Source: Lachnospiraceae bacterium
Lineage (GTDB): Bacteria > Bacillota > Clostridia > Lachnospirales > Lachnospiraceae
Length of the DNA: 64,000 bases
Assembly (NCBI GenBank): GCA_910574885.1
Contig: CAJTDD010000002.1
Span: 124,001 to 188,000, forward strand
Reading direction: 5' to 3'
The position numbers were made by a program, and so were the translations under genes. Below the pieces are notes generated by a model. The model saw only the letters and a program-made list of their open reading frames with translations, had not been told where the DNA came from and did not search any database. Positions 16,884 through 25,267 of the stretch are shown here, piece after piece (position 1 is the stretch's first letter; each line of letters opens with the position of its first letter).

Positions 16884-17771
16884 TTAAACGTCATATGTAA
16901 CCCACTTCTTCTGCCCTTGGAATTGCACAAGAGTCACAAGAAGAATCAAACCAACAGTCCAGATAACGATAGCAGAACCATAACCGCGGTCTCCCGCCAC
17001 GAATGAGGAACGATAGAACAGGTACATCAGGCTCTGCATATCGGTCAGCGCCGGATTCGTCTCGTCTGCCATCATGTAAATAAGGTCATAAATCTTCATG
17101 GACGCCATCAAACGCATAATCAAGACAGAGAACAAGGTTGGCGAAACCATAGGCAGGGTGATTGTGAAAAACTGCCGAACCTTCCCCGCACCGTCCAGTC
17201 CGCTTGCCTCATAGAGGGTTCTTGGGATATTCTGCAAACCTGCAAGCAAAAGAACCGCGTCATAACCTATGCTGCTCCAGACTGACACAATGGCAACAGC
17301 CAGCACAGCCGTCTTTGGATCGGTAATCCATTGAGTTTTGCTGCCCAACATCTGGTTTAAGATCCCATACTCCGTATTAAAGATCCAGCGCCAAACCATG
17401 GCAATCGCCGCCGGCGCACAGACCAAAGGCAGGAAAAAGATGGTACGGAAACCGCCTTTGAACTTCACATGCGCATTAAGGAGCAAGGCTACCAGCAAGG
17501 CCAGAGCTATGCCCACAGGTACAGTCAGGATACAAAAGTAGATTGTGTTCAAAGTGGCTTTCCAAAACTCTGTATTTCCAAACATATCCTTATAGTTCTG
17601 CACACCGATAAACTTGTAATGGCCGAAGCCCAGATGTTCACAGAAGCTGGAATAAAGTGTCTGTACGAAAGGCCAGAGATTCAGAACAACCAGACCGATG
17701 ATGGTAGGCGCTACCATGAGCCAGCCCCATCTCTCCTCCCGCTTTGCGGCGGCAGATAATTTTTTAGTCAT
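16884..17771 (-). CDS. Sugar ABC transporter permease, MalF type
   Basis: The 295-residue membrane protein has six spans and an EAA loop (EASGLDGAGKVRQFFTITLPM), the hallmark of CUT1 permeases of the MalF/UgpA type. ATG 17771 has GGAGGG 7 nt upstream; frames running further upstream overlap the solute-binding protein gene. It pairs with the MalG-type permease and receives sugar from the binding lipoprotein encoded 16 bp upstream. Confidence 0.93.
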   Translation of the reverse strand: MTKKLSAAAKREERWGWLMVAPTIIGLVVLNLWPFVQTLYSSFCEHLGFGHYKFIGVQNYKDMFGNTEFWKATLNTIYFCILTVPVGIALALLVALLLNAHVKFKGGFRTIFFLPLVCAPAAIAMVWRWIFNTEYGILNQMLGSKTQWITDPKTAVLAVAIVSVWSSIGYDAVLLLAGLQNIPRTLYEASGLDGAGKVRQFFTITLPMVSPTLFSVLIMRLMASMKIYDLIYMMADETNPALTDMQSLMYLFYRSSFVAGDRGYGSAIVIWTVGLILLVTLVQFQGQKKWVTYDV

Positions 17772-17787
17772 GAAAAATCCCTCCTCT

Positions 17788-19107
17788 TTAGTCATCTGCC
17801 AGTTTCTTGGCAGTTTCTGTGTTGACAATATGCTCCATATTCTCAAGGCCTGTCATAAGATCCTGCTTTCCGGCATAAACATCCGTCAATTCATCCAATA
17901 CCAGGCTCTTCCACTTAGGACTGGCAGAATTATAAATTGCCTGCACCGCATAATCAAACTGTTCAAAAATGACATCCAGATTCAACTTTTCATCGTAAGA
18001 GTCAAATGCGGCGCGCCAGGATTCCTCACAGCCGATATAAGCCGGAATGGCAGCTCCATTCTCTCCCTGAATACGCTGAGCCTCCTCAGTGCCGAAGTAT
18101 TTAATTACATCCAATGCAATCTCGCGCTTTTTGCCATGAGCGGCGGTAGAATAGCACAACCCGTTGGACATGGTGGCGCGTCCATCCTGATCCAGGCTTT
18201 CGCTGTCCTCGATCGGATCCGCACATTTAGGCAGCTTGGCCAGATCCCACTTGCCCCGCATCTCAGGGTAATTCTCCATCAACTGCGGCAGATTCCAGTT
18301 TCCCTCCAGATACATGGCGCCTTCTTCCGAAAAGAAAGCGGTTCCAGGTGCAGTTTCCGCAAAATAATTCTGGTCAGGGCACCAGTCCTCTTTCTGCATA
18401 TTCACATAAAACTCCATCCCCTTGACAGAGCCGGGATTGGTGTAGCCGGCCTTGGTACGGTCAGCAGTAAGGATATGCCCGCCAGCCTGATAAGCGAAAC
18501 ACCAATAACCTAGCTGGTCGTCATTATAAGCCATAAAACCGTATTTGCCGGTTTTGTCGTGAATTTTTTTGGACGCATCCGCCAAATCTTCCCAGGTCCA
18601 TTCATCTGTAGGATATGGGACATTAGCGGCATCAAACATTTCTTTGTTATATACCAGCAGACCATTATCTTTATCCTTGGGTACGCCGTAGAGCCGACCG
18701 TCACTGCCGCTGGCGTTGCTGCGGGAAATCTCAGAGAAATGTTCCTCATAGTAATTGGATTCTATATCGTCATAGAGATCCGTCACATCAGCTAACATAC
18801 CGAAATCGGCATAATACAGCAACTGGTTGGTGTGCATCCAGAAAATGTCTGGCATCGTATTACTTTCAGCAGAAGCCTCCAGCTTCGTCCAGTATTCACT
18901 CCAACTGGTGGCCTGTACATCAATCACTACATCAGGATGTTTCGCAGTATAGGCATCACACATAGCCTGCATGCCAGGACGCTGATAGACATCCCATATT
19001 TGAAAAGTGAGATGAGTCTTTTTGTCTGCTGAACTACTGCACCCTATGAGCGACAGCAACAGGAGCAATACTAGGCCTGCTGCTGTCATGCGGGATAATT
19101 TTCTCAT
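17788..19107 (-). CDS. Sugar-binding lipoprotein of the ABC transporter
   Basis: The 439-residue protein begins with a lipoprotein signal peptide (basic start, LVLLLLLSLIGC with the lipid-modified cysteine), followed by a family 1 extracellular solute-binding fold (FQIWDVYQRPGMQAMCDAYTAKHPDV, GSDGRLYGVPKDKDNG, WEDLADASKKI, EGAMYLEGNW). It is anchored outside the membrane and delivers oligosaccharide to the two permeases. The neighbouring GH36 gene points to raffinose-family sugars. It is the first gene of the operon, behind the promoter at 19137-19165. Confidence 0.93.
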   Translation of the reverse strand: MRKLSRMTAAGLVLLLLLSLIGCSSSADKKTHLTFQIWDVYQRPGMQAMCDAYTAKHPDVVIDVQATSWSEYWTKLEASAESNTMPDIFWMHTNQLLYYADFGMLADVTDLYDDIESNYYEEHFSEISRSNASGSDGRLYGVPKDKDNGLLVYNKEMFDAANVPYPTDEWTWEDLADASKKIHDKTGKYGFMAYNDDQLGYWCFAYQAGGHILTADRTKAGYTNPGSVKGMEFYVNMQKEDWCPDQNYFAETAPGTAFFSEEGAMYLEGNWNLPQLMENYPEMRGKWDLAKLPKCADPIEDSESLDQDGRATMSNGLCYSTAAHGKKREIALDVIKYFGTEEAQRIQGENGAAIPAYIGCEESWRAAFDSYDEKLNLDVIFEQFDYAVQAIYNSASPKWKSLVLDELTDVYAGKQDLMTGLENMEHIVNTETAKKLADD

Positions 19108-19136
19108 AACTCCACTCCTTTGCTTTGCATAATATT

Positions 19137-19165
19137 TTTATAGTTTGAATACATGGCTAAGGCAA
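19137..19165 (-). promoter_or_regulatory. Promoter of the alpha-galactoside operon
   Basis: On the minus strand TTGCCT (19160-19165) and TATAAA (19137-19142) are 17 bp apart, about 30 bp before the solute-binding protein start. The -35 box abuts the terminator-like hairpin immediately upstream. Confidence 0.55.
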
Positions 19166-19167
19166 GA

Positions 19168-19192
19168 AAAAAGCAGCCCGGGCCTGCTTTTT
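19168..19192. terminator. Terminator-like hairpin upstream of the sugar operon
   Basis: AAAAAGCAG (19168-19176) pairs with CTGCTTTTT (19184-19192) around CCCGGGC, with T-runs on both strands. It lies upstream of the operon promoter, so insulation from upstream transcription is more likely than attenuation. Confidence 0.65.
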
Positions 19193-19383
19193 CTTACATA
19201 ACCACTCAAGCTGATTCAAATTATAATAAAAGGGCGCTCGTCTGTAAATCAAACGATGTGCCCAACATATATTACAATTTCGCAAAAATCATATTTTTAT
19301 ATAAATATATTATATTTTGTATCTTTCCCTACTCGCCGCCTCAGCGGCATATTTCCTCTGCACGGGTCTGCGCATAAAATAAA

Positions 19384-19414
19384 GAAGGAAACGTTGATTT
19401 TCCACGTTTCCTTC
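19384..19414 (-). terminator. Terminator of tRNA-Cys
   Basis: GAAGGAAACGT (19384-19394) and ACGTTTCCTTC (19404-19414) form a perfect 11-bp stem, followed on the minus strand by TTTATTTTATG. It lies 12 bp after the tRNA end. Confidence 0.75.
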
Positions 19415-19426
19415 CTCCTAAATAAG

Positions 19427-19498
19427 AGGCGCAGACCGGATTTGAACCGGTGAATCAGGGTGTTGCAGACCCATGCCTTACCACTTGGCTACTGCGCC
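19427..19498 (-). tRNA. tRNA-Cys (anticodon GCA)
   Basis: Read on the minus strand, the 7-bp acceptor stem GGCGCAG/CTGCGCC encloses a D-arm with AGCCAAGTGGTAAGG, an anticodon loop CTGCAAC (GCA) and a T-arm with GGTTCAAATCC. The base after the acceptor stem is U, as usual for tRNA-Cys. CCA is not encoded. Confidence 0.95.
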
Positions 19499-19613
19499 TT
19501 ATTACATATTCTGCTCAAGCACGCATTTAGTATAACAAATGCTTTCCATTTAGTCAAGACATAAATTCTCTATTTTTATAATTTTTTTGCCCATCACCCG
19601 ACATTTTTTTCCC

Positions 19614-20753
19614 TCAAAAATACCCCGTCCCAAGCCGCAGGATATAGATTGCCACCATAATCTTGACCCGATTCTCATTCTTCAAGATATCATACCCCAG
19701 AACCTTCTTAATCTTATTCAGCTTATACGCCAGCGTATTCTTATGGCAGTACAATGCCTGCGCCGTATGCAGCGCGTTACAGTCATTTTCAAAGTATGCT
19801 TCCAGAATCTCCATATAATCCGTATGGTTCTCCCGGTCATACTTCATCAATGCCCCAACCGTCTCGCTCACGAATTCCGGATAGATCGCCGCCTCCTTCA
19901 CATCAGCAAGAATCTTATATATCCCCAGTTCATCATAGCTCAAAAGATTCCGCGGAATGGCCGTCTTCGTTAAGCAATACGCCGTATATGCATTCTCATG
20001 GGACCTGTGGATATCCCTGATTCCGTCTGCCAGCGTACCGATTCCCACATATACATTAGAATCTTTCCTGCACACCTTCCGAAACTCCTCCAAAACCTTC
20101 CCAAGCGGGCATCCCGCCGCCAGAATAATCAGCCTTCCGCTTTCCTCATAAGCAATCATATTTTCCAGATTAAAACGCATAGATTTTTCAATCTTGCAAA
20201 GCCGTTCATTTCCCGTCTCCGCATCATAGGCATGGCAGCTTAGGATGACCACGACATACTCCATATCACGCAGGAAACCATTTCTCTCAAAATGGCTAAG
20301 ATAAGAACCTTCGTTCTCCGGATAGTAGATAGCATTCTTAAACGCTGCAATCAGGTTCGTCTCCCGCTGCTCATTCTTTAAGAGTATCTCAGCAAACAGT
20401 CGCATGATATCGATATACGGCGTCGTCCAGGATGCCGAAAATACAGGAAAATGAATCTCATTGCAGTAATCTATAATTTCCCGCGAATATGTCTCTTCCC
20501 CGCGAAATGACATAATCAGCCCGCCCACATGGCGCCTGTCAAGCTCTGTAATATACCTTTTCAGCCACTCTTCGGAGGTACAGCTCAACCCAGAAAAGAA
20601 TACCAGTTCCTCTCCATGCAAGGACGAAATAAACTCAATATCTTCCACCACATGCGTCCACGCAATCATTTTTCCAAAGCAGCTCTCTGTATGTAATCTT
20701 ACACGATACTGCGGCGAAATTGCCGCATATAATTCCTCTAACGCGACCGCCAT
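19614..20753 (-). CDS. PucR-family transcription regulator
   Basis: The 379-residue protein has a PucR-like N-terminal sensor region (residues 1-115), a middle domain (VVILSCHAYDAETG) and a C-terminal helix-turn-helix of the PucR/CdaR type (YFENDCNALHTAQALYCHKNTLAYKLNKIKKVLG). Members control purine, sugar-acid or amino-acid catabolism, usually as activators. AAGGTGAAG precedes ATG 20753. It stands alone with no catabolic genes beside it, so its targets cannot be inferred. Confidence 0.88.
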   Translation of the reverse strand: MAVALEELYAAISPQYRVRLHTESCFGKMIAWTHVVEDIEFISSLHGEELVFFSGLSCTSEEWLKRYITELDRRHVGGLIMSFRGEETYSREIIDYCNEIHFPVFSASWTTPYIDIMRLFAEILLKNEQRETNLIAAFKNAIYYPENEGSYLSHFERNGFLRDMEYVVVILSCHAYDAETGNERLCKIEKSMRFNLENMIAYEESGRLIILAAGCPLGKVLEEFRKVCRKDSNVYVGIGTLADGIRDIHRSHENAYTAYCLTKTAIPRNLLSYDELGIYKILADVKEAAIYPEFVSETVGALMKYDRENHTDYMEILEAYFENDCNALHTAQALYCHKNTLAYKLNKIKKVLGYDILKNENRVKIMVAIYILRLGTGYF

Positions 20754-21079
20754 TGCACTTCACCTTTCCTTCGCTCCATCCCACTGTCAGCACAAATATC
20801 TTCATAAACTGACGATTGTCTGCATACAGTATAACATTTTTGTGTTTAAAGCACAATTATTTCATGAATTTCTGTCTGTAAAAACTATTTCAAAAGGCTT
20901 TACTTCATGGTATATTGTCTATGGAACACAAAAATTTCCCCCCGAAATTCGTGTTTTATTTCAACCTTCAGATTATTTTCAAGAAAAGACCCCTGAAGTT
21001 TACGCTTCCGGGTCCTTTTTCTTTTCACAGGCTGCCAATTCGCTTTACAAATCCTTGAAAATGTGGCACACTTATACAT
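20754..21079. other. Non-coding stretch before the dispersed repeat
   Basis: This holds the PucR gene's upstream region and then DNA without a convincing gene. A hairpin near 20990-21025, with AAAAGACCC...GGGTCCTTTT-type arms around CTGAAGTTTACGCTTC, looks like a terminator. No ribosome binding site with a start codon was seen. Confidence 0.4.
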
Positions 21080-21173
21080 ACCCTCCAGGCGGGTGGACTT
21101 CGTCCATTAAGGTATACCCAAGGGCACACCGTAATGCATGCCCCTTGCGGGGCGGGTGGACTTCGTCCATTAA
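21080..21173 (+). repeat. Dispersed 64-bp repeat, one full and one partial copy
   Basis: The full unit at 21111-21173 runs from GGTATACCCAAGGGCA to GGACTTCGTCCATTAA. A partial unit (21080-21110) with the same GGCGGGTGGACTTCGTCC end precedes it. Two full copies occur in the opposite orientation at 27631-27758 and a fragment at 56949-56975. The unit holds a GGAC-TTC-GTCC mini-hairpin and a GCCCC-TTGC-GGGGC-type hairpin, as in REP-like elements. Confidence 0.85.
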
Positions 21174-21228
21174 GGTATATTTTTTTACGAGTGATTACAA
21201 TTTGTATATAATAGAATCGAGGTGTCTT

Positions 21229-21801
21229 ATGAATAAATTCTTACTGTACATATTAAAACCATTTTCTTTCCTGCCCGCCTTGCTCATGATGTATGTCATT
21301 TATAGCTTTTCCGCGCAGACAGGAGAGGTTTCCGGTAGTTTAAGTTATACAGTCAGTTATAAGATTGTGGAAATAGGGAACGACGTGTTAGAGACGGGAT
21401 TTACCCAAGAGCAGATTAGCCGGTATGCCCATAGGATTGAACATCCGGTGCGCAAACTTGCACACATGACAGAATATTTTCTGCTGGCTGTAGCTGTGTC
21501 ATTTCCGTTCTATGTGTACGGACTCAGGGGATTTGCGCTCATGGTGGTCGCCGGGCTGATTTGCGTGGGCTTTGCAGCCGGGGATGAATATCATCAGTCC
21601 TTTGTCGCCGGGCGGGGACCGTCGAAGAAGGACGTCATGATAGACAGCATCGGCGCTTTTTTCGGAATTCTGTTCGTCCGTATCGTCTGCTGGACTGTAC
21701 TTGCCCCTTTTCGTGTTGCAAAACGGATGGAGGCGCGGGCAAGAAGGCGGGAGCAGGCGCTTGAGCGGGCAAGGGAACGCCGGGCAGGGCGGGTACATTA
21801 G
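21229..21801 (+). CDS. VanZ-family membrane protein
   Basis: The 190-residue protein has four hydrophobic segments and VanZ features: MYVIYSFSAQTGEVSG after the first span, RKLAHMTEYFLLAVAV, and DEYHQSFVAGRGPSKKDVMIDSIGAFFGI. VanZ proteins are membrane proteins linked to low-level teicoplanin resistance; many relatives have no known role. The last 35 residues are an Arg/Glu-rich cytoplasmic tail. ATG 21229 follows GAGGTG and a TATAAT at 21207-21212. The gene stands alone and converges with the LytTR operon. Confidence 0.88.
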   Translation: MNKFLLYILKPFSFLPALLMMYVIYSFSAQTGEVSGSLSYTVSYKIVEIGNDVLETGFTQEQISRYAHRIEHPVRKLAHMTEYFLLAVAVSFPFYVYGLRGFALMVVAGLICVGFAAGDEYHQSFVAGRGPSKKDVMIDSIGAFFGILFVRIVCWTVLAPFRVAKRMEARARRREQALERARERRAGRVH

Positions 21802-21814
21802 AGTACCCGCTTCC

Positions 21815-22549
21815 TTACATCCTCTCCAACAACGCGCCTTTCATCCCTCTGGAAAACATACACGTTTCCCCATTCTTCATAAGAATCTCCCGCCCCTTCA
21901 AATCCAACTGTGCAATCTGCTCTAAATTGACCAGATAAGCCCTGTGAACCCGCAGGAACCTCTCCCCCAGCTTCTCTTCTAACTCCTGCATGCTCCCGAT
22001 AAAATCAATCCTGTCGTTTTGCCCATGCAGCTCAATCCGATGGGTCCTGCCCGTCGTCTCGAAGAACACAATCTCATCCACTGGAATGTGCTTGACAACA
22101 TCCATCACCTTCACAGAGAAAAACTCTCGTTCCTCCCCTTTCTCCTTACGCATCCGTTCTGTAATCACCTTCAGGCAATGGCGGATTCCCTCCTGCATCT
22201 TCACCGGATTCCCCTTCACGATATAATCCAACGCTTCCAGATGATACCGGAACGTCTCGAAGGCAAGGTCTGGAAACGCCGTCACATAGATTAAGAAACC
22301 TCTGGAATCCAGTTTCCGGATTTCCTGCCCAAGCCCGAATCCATCCATAGGCTCTCCCACAAGCTCGATATCAAGAAAATAGATTCCACGCCCCGGCGAC
22401 TCCTTCACAGCCTCAATAATCTCCCGGGGATGCCCGCTGCACAGCACGACCTCCATATCATATCCTTCAATCATAATCTGCTTTTCAAGATATTCCTTCT
22501 GTGCAGCCCGAATCTTCGCGTCGTCTTCACATATATATACCGGAAGCAT
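21815..22549 (-). CDS. LytTR-family response regulator (AgrA-like)
   Basis: The 244-residue protein has an N-terminal receiver (VYICEDDAKIRAAQKEYL, phosphoacceptor Asp in YFLDIEL, YVTAF) and a C-terminal LytTR DNA-binding domain (FFSVKVMDVVKHIPVDEIVFFE, FLRVHRAYLVNLEQI). This is the AgrA/ComE type, which answers peptide signals. ATG 22549 follows AAGGAGGAAGGGAG. It is the last gene of a five-gene minus-strand operon, and the histidine kinase two genes upstream is its probable partner. Confidence 0.9.
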   Translation of the reverse strand: MLPVYICEDDAKIRAAQKEYLEKQIMIEGYDMEVVLCSGHPREIIEAVKESPGRGIYFLDIELVGEPMDGFGLGQEIRKLDSRGFLIYVTAFPDLAFETFRYHLEALDYIVKGNPVKMQEGIRHCLKVITERMRKEKGEEREFFSVKVMDVVKHIPVDEIVFFETTGRTHRIELHGQNDRIDFIGSMQELEEKLGERFLRVHRAYLVNLEQIAQLDLKGREILMKNGETCMFSRGMKGALLERM

Positions 22550-22623
22550 TCTCCCTTCCTCCTTCATATACAAAAACTTTTCTACCTGTACGGTTGAAAT
22601 GCCGTTCAAGGGACGGAAGTTTT

Positions 22624-23697
22624 TCATGAGCCAGACACGCTACATTCCACCGCCGGCGAGCCTGTGAACTTCTCTGTCTCACCCCTGCGATACTGCTTAG
22701 CAAAGATAAACACCCCAAACAGAAGCCCATTTATCAAAAGCATAATCGGAATTTCCAGCCACGATACACTGTTATTTTCCAGCACATCCGCCGAAAACGC
22801 CCCGGATACAACCATAATCAGATTATTATTCAGAAAATGAATGATAGTCGGCACCCATATATTCTCCGTCTTCATATACACAAACCCAAGGAATATCCCA
22901 AGAGTCACACAGTTAATAATCTGATTCACAGTCATGGGCAAACCATACTCCGGCGTCACATAGTAAAAGAAATCCAGCGGCAGATGCCACAGCCCCCATA
23001 CCACTCCCAGAATCAGCACGCCTTTTCTCAGGCCAAATTTCCTCTGAAGGAGCGGCTGCAAATAATATCTCCATCCATACTCTTCCCCAAAGAAAGCAAT
23101 ATATCCCAGCAAAAAATTAAGCGGCATGATTGCAAAATATATCCACGCCTCCGCGCTCGTCATAACCGCGGCGAACTCCTTAAACTGCCCCGACAATCCG
23201 TTAAGAACCGCCACACGCGACAAATACAATATCACAAACAGCAAGACACACCCTACAGAGGCTTTCCAGTTCTTCCATTTCATCCCATAAACCGCCCGTT
23301 TCTTCTTCCCTGCCGCAATCAAACAAATCAGGCAAATAATGCTCCCCGCCGCCAACAGATATTGAACAGCCAGGCTAAACACCGGCATGGTCCCTCCCGG
23401 AAGGCTGACTACAGCATCCGGCATCAATACCGAAAGTATCGTAAATACAATGGAAATAACCGTTGTCACAATAAAACAGAGATAGAACGCCCGCGGAATC
23501 GCTTCTTCTTTCTTACGGGTCAGGAGAAACGCAATCATGACCCCCATCGCAGGATATAACATTTGCGTACTCGGAAACGCACTCAAATCCATCTGATTCA
23601 AACTTCCATACCACATGAAAAGACCTAACAAATACGGAATCCCATAAGCTATCGCAATAAAAATAGTAAGCTGCCGTTTTTCTGTTTTTGAACCCAT
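22624..23697 (-). CDS. CPBP-family intramembrane metalloprotease
   Basis: The 357-residue protein has about eight membrane spans and the three motifs of the CPBP/Abi family: EEYGWRYYLQPLL (paired glutamates and Arg), LWHLPLDFFY (His) and IIHFLNNNL (His). These residues coordinate zinc within the membrane. Such proteins process peptides or give immunity in bacteriocin and quorum-sensing loci. ATG 23697 follows AAAGGAGGAAGAG. It lies between the kinase and regulator genes of an Agr-like system, which suggests a role in that signalling or in self-protection. Confidence 0.9.
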   Translation of the reverse strand: MGSKTEKRQLTIFIAIAYGIPYLLGLFMWYGSLNQMDLSAFPSTQMLYPAMGVMIAFLLTRKKEEAIPRAFYLCFIVTTVISIVFTILSVLMPDAVVSLPGGTMPVFSLAVQYLLAAGSIICLICLIAAGKKKRAVYGMKWKNWKASVGCVLLFVILYLSRVAVLNGLSGQFKEFAAVMTSAEAWIYFAIMPLNFLLGYIAFFGEEYGWRYYLQPLLQRKFGLRKGVLILGVVWGLWHLPLDFFYYVTPEYGLPMTVNQIINCVTLGIFLGFVYMKTENIWVPTIIHFLNNNLIMVVSGAFSADVLENNSVSWLEIPIMLLINGLLFGVFIFAKQYRRGETEKFTGSPAVECSVSGS

Positions 23698-23802
23698 CTT
23701 CTCTTCCTCCTTTTTTAATATCGACAACTTTACTATAAACGACTTCTTATGTTTTCACACAGAAAATGCCCCAATTGTTATCCACAATGCCCGAACTGAT
23801 AC

Positions 23803-25167
23803 TTACATCTCCTGAATCTTTAATTCCTGAATAAAATACCCGTCCTGTATGGTCGTAAGCGGCAGCGTCTTCTCATACTTGCCCAGTATCTTCTTATAAT
23901 TATCAAGCCCAATTCCCCTGTTTTTCCCCTTGGTAGAATATCCCGGCGTCCCGACCTTATGAAAATCAACGGATGAGTGCAGCGTATTCTTCACGCGGAA
24001 CGTCGTATATCCACTCTGGCTGCTAATCATAATATGAACCTTCCCGTCTTTCCTGCCCCGCACCTCTTCCATGGCATTATCCAACAGAATCCCCATACAA
24101 CGGCACAAATCCGTACTGCGAAGCCGCGTTTTTTCAAAAGGCTTTAAGACCTCCAGCTCCCAGTGGATTTCCGCCTCCTGCATGGTTTTCATTTTCTCAA
24201 GAAACAATCCTTTCACTTCCGTCACACGAATGTTGGCAAGCTGGTTCATAAGCCGGATCTGGCTTCCCACCTGCAGATCAAAATCATCCGTCATCTCATG
24301 GATATAGCTCTGGATTGCCTCAAGATTCCCCTCTTCCGCCTGCAAATACATCCCTGACATCATATTTTTAAAATCATGCCGGAACTTGCGCACCTCGCGC
24401 TGCAGCCCCTCCAGATTCTCAATATACGCCCCCTGCTGTTTAAGGCTCACCTCCTGGTCTTCAATCCGTTTCTGCTGGACGCCCTCCCGCCCGGTGTACA
24501 TAAAAATCATATATACAACCAGCAGTAAAATCATCGCCGTAGCCGGATTATAGCCCACCTCCCTGGCGCTTATATCCACCGTCTCCTGAATAATCTGGCT
24601 CAGAACCGGATATCCCCCAAGAAAGACCAGGACCGTAATCTTAGTTTTCTGCTCTTCCCACTGTGCAAACAATTCCCGCGAATTGGTCTTATGCAGCAGC
24701 ACAATTACCAGAATGAGACAGAGAGGCGTCGTAATCCATTCATAAAACAGATATTCTCTCCTGTCCGCCGCAAGGCTCAAATCATATATTTTGTTGGGCG
24801 ATAATATATCCGCCAGATTCCATCCTACATCATAGAGAATCGTCATAAAAACGGCGGTCGCCAGACAAACTCTGACAGGTTTCCGGTATATCACGCGAAG
24901 AACCATCATAAACCCGGTAATCTCTATGTACGCATATACCATCTCCCCGCCGTTATGCGGCGTTGCAAACAGTCCCGATTTATAGAAAACCGTTCCGGCA
25001 AACGCGCAAAAAATAATAAACAGTATCAGCGAACCGAAAATCTGACAGTAATGCTTCCTATTTTTATAAGGTATCTCGCCGAAAAGCCGGATGACCGCAC
25101 CCACGAAAAATATTGCCGCTATACCTACACTTACTATATTCCCACAGAATACCTCAAAGAATGTCAT
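23803..25167 (-). CDS. GHKL sensor histidine kinase (AgrC-like)
   Basis: The 454-residue protein has six or seven N-terminal membrane spans, a coiled-coil linker (EDQEVSLKQQGAYIENLEGL), the phosphoacceptor segment VRKFRHDFKNMMSGMYL, and a GHKL ATPase domain (ILLDNAMEEV, GIGLDNYKKIL). This is the AgrC/ComD layout for sensing extracellular peptides. ATG 25167 follows TAGGAGG. Operon position with a LytTR regulator makes them a two-component system. No agrD-like peptide or agrB gene is seen. Confidence 0.9.
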   Translation of the reverse strand: MTFFEVFCGNIVSVGIAAIFFVGAVIRLFGEIPYKNRKHYCQIFGSLILFIIFCAFAGTVFYKSGLFATPHNGGEMVYAYIEITGFMMVLRVIYRKPVRVCLATAVFMTILYDVGWNLADILSPNKIYDLSLAADRREYLFYEWITTPLCLILVIVLLHKTNSRELFAQWEEQKTKITVLVFLGGYPVLSQIIQETVDISAREVGYNPATAMILLLVVYMIFMYTGREGVQQKRIEDQEVSLKQQGAYIENLEGLQREVRKFRHDFKNMMSGMYLQAEEGNLEAIQSYIHEMTDDFDLQVGSQIRLMNQLANIRVTEVKGLFLEKMKTMQEAEIHWELEVLKPFEKTRLRSTDLCRCMGILLDNAMEEVRGRKDGKVHIMISSQSGYTTFRVKNTLHSSVDFHKVGTPGYSTKGKNRGIGLDNYKKILGKYEKTLPLTTIQDGYFIQELKIQEM

Positions 25168-25267
25168 TTTCTGTCCTCCTAGTCTCTTCCACTTCATCCT
25201 CAAAATTTATGCCTTATTGAACGCTAGTACAGCATTACGGGATGTCCCTACAAAAATTCCCGTTACA

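Noticed and set aside
19168..19192. Attenuator controlling the alpha-galactoside operon
   Set aside because: A good promoter (19137-19165) lies downstream of the hairpin, so the hairpin would not be in the operon's main transcript.
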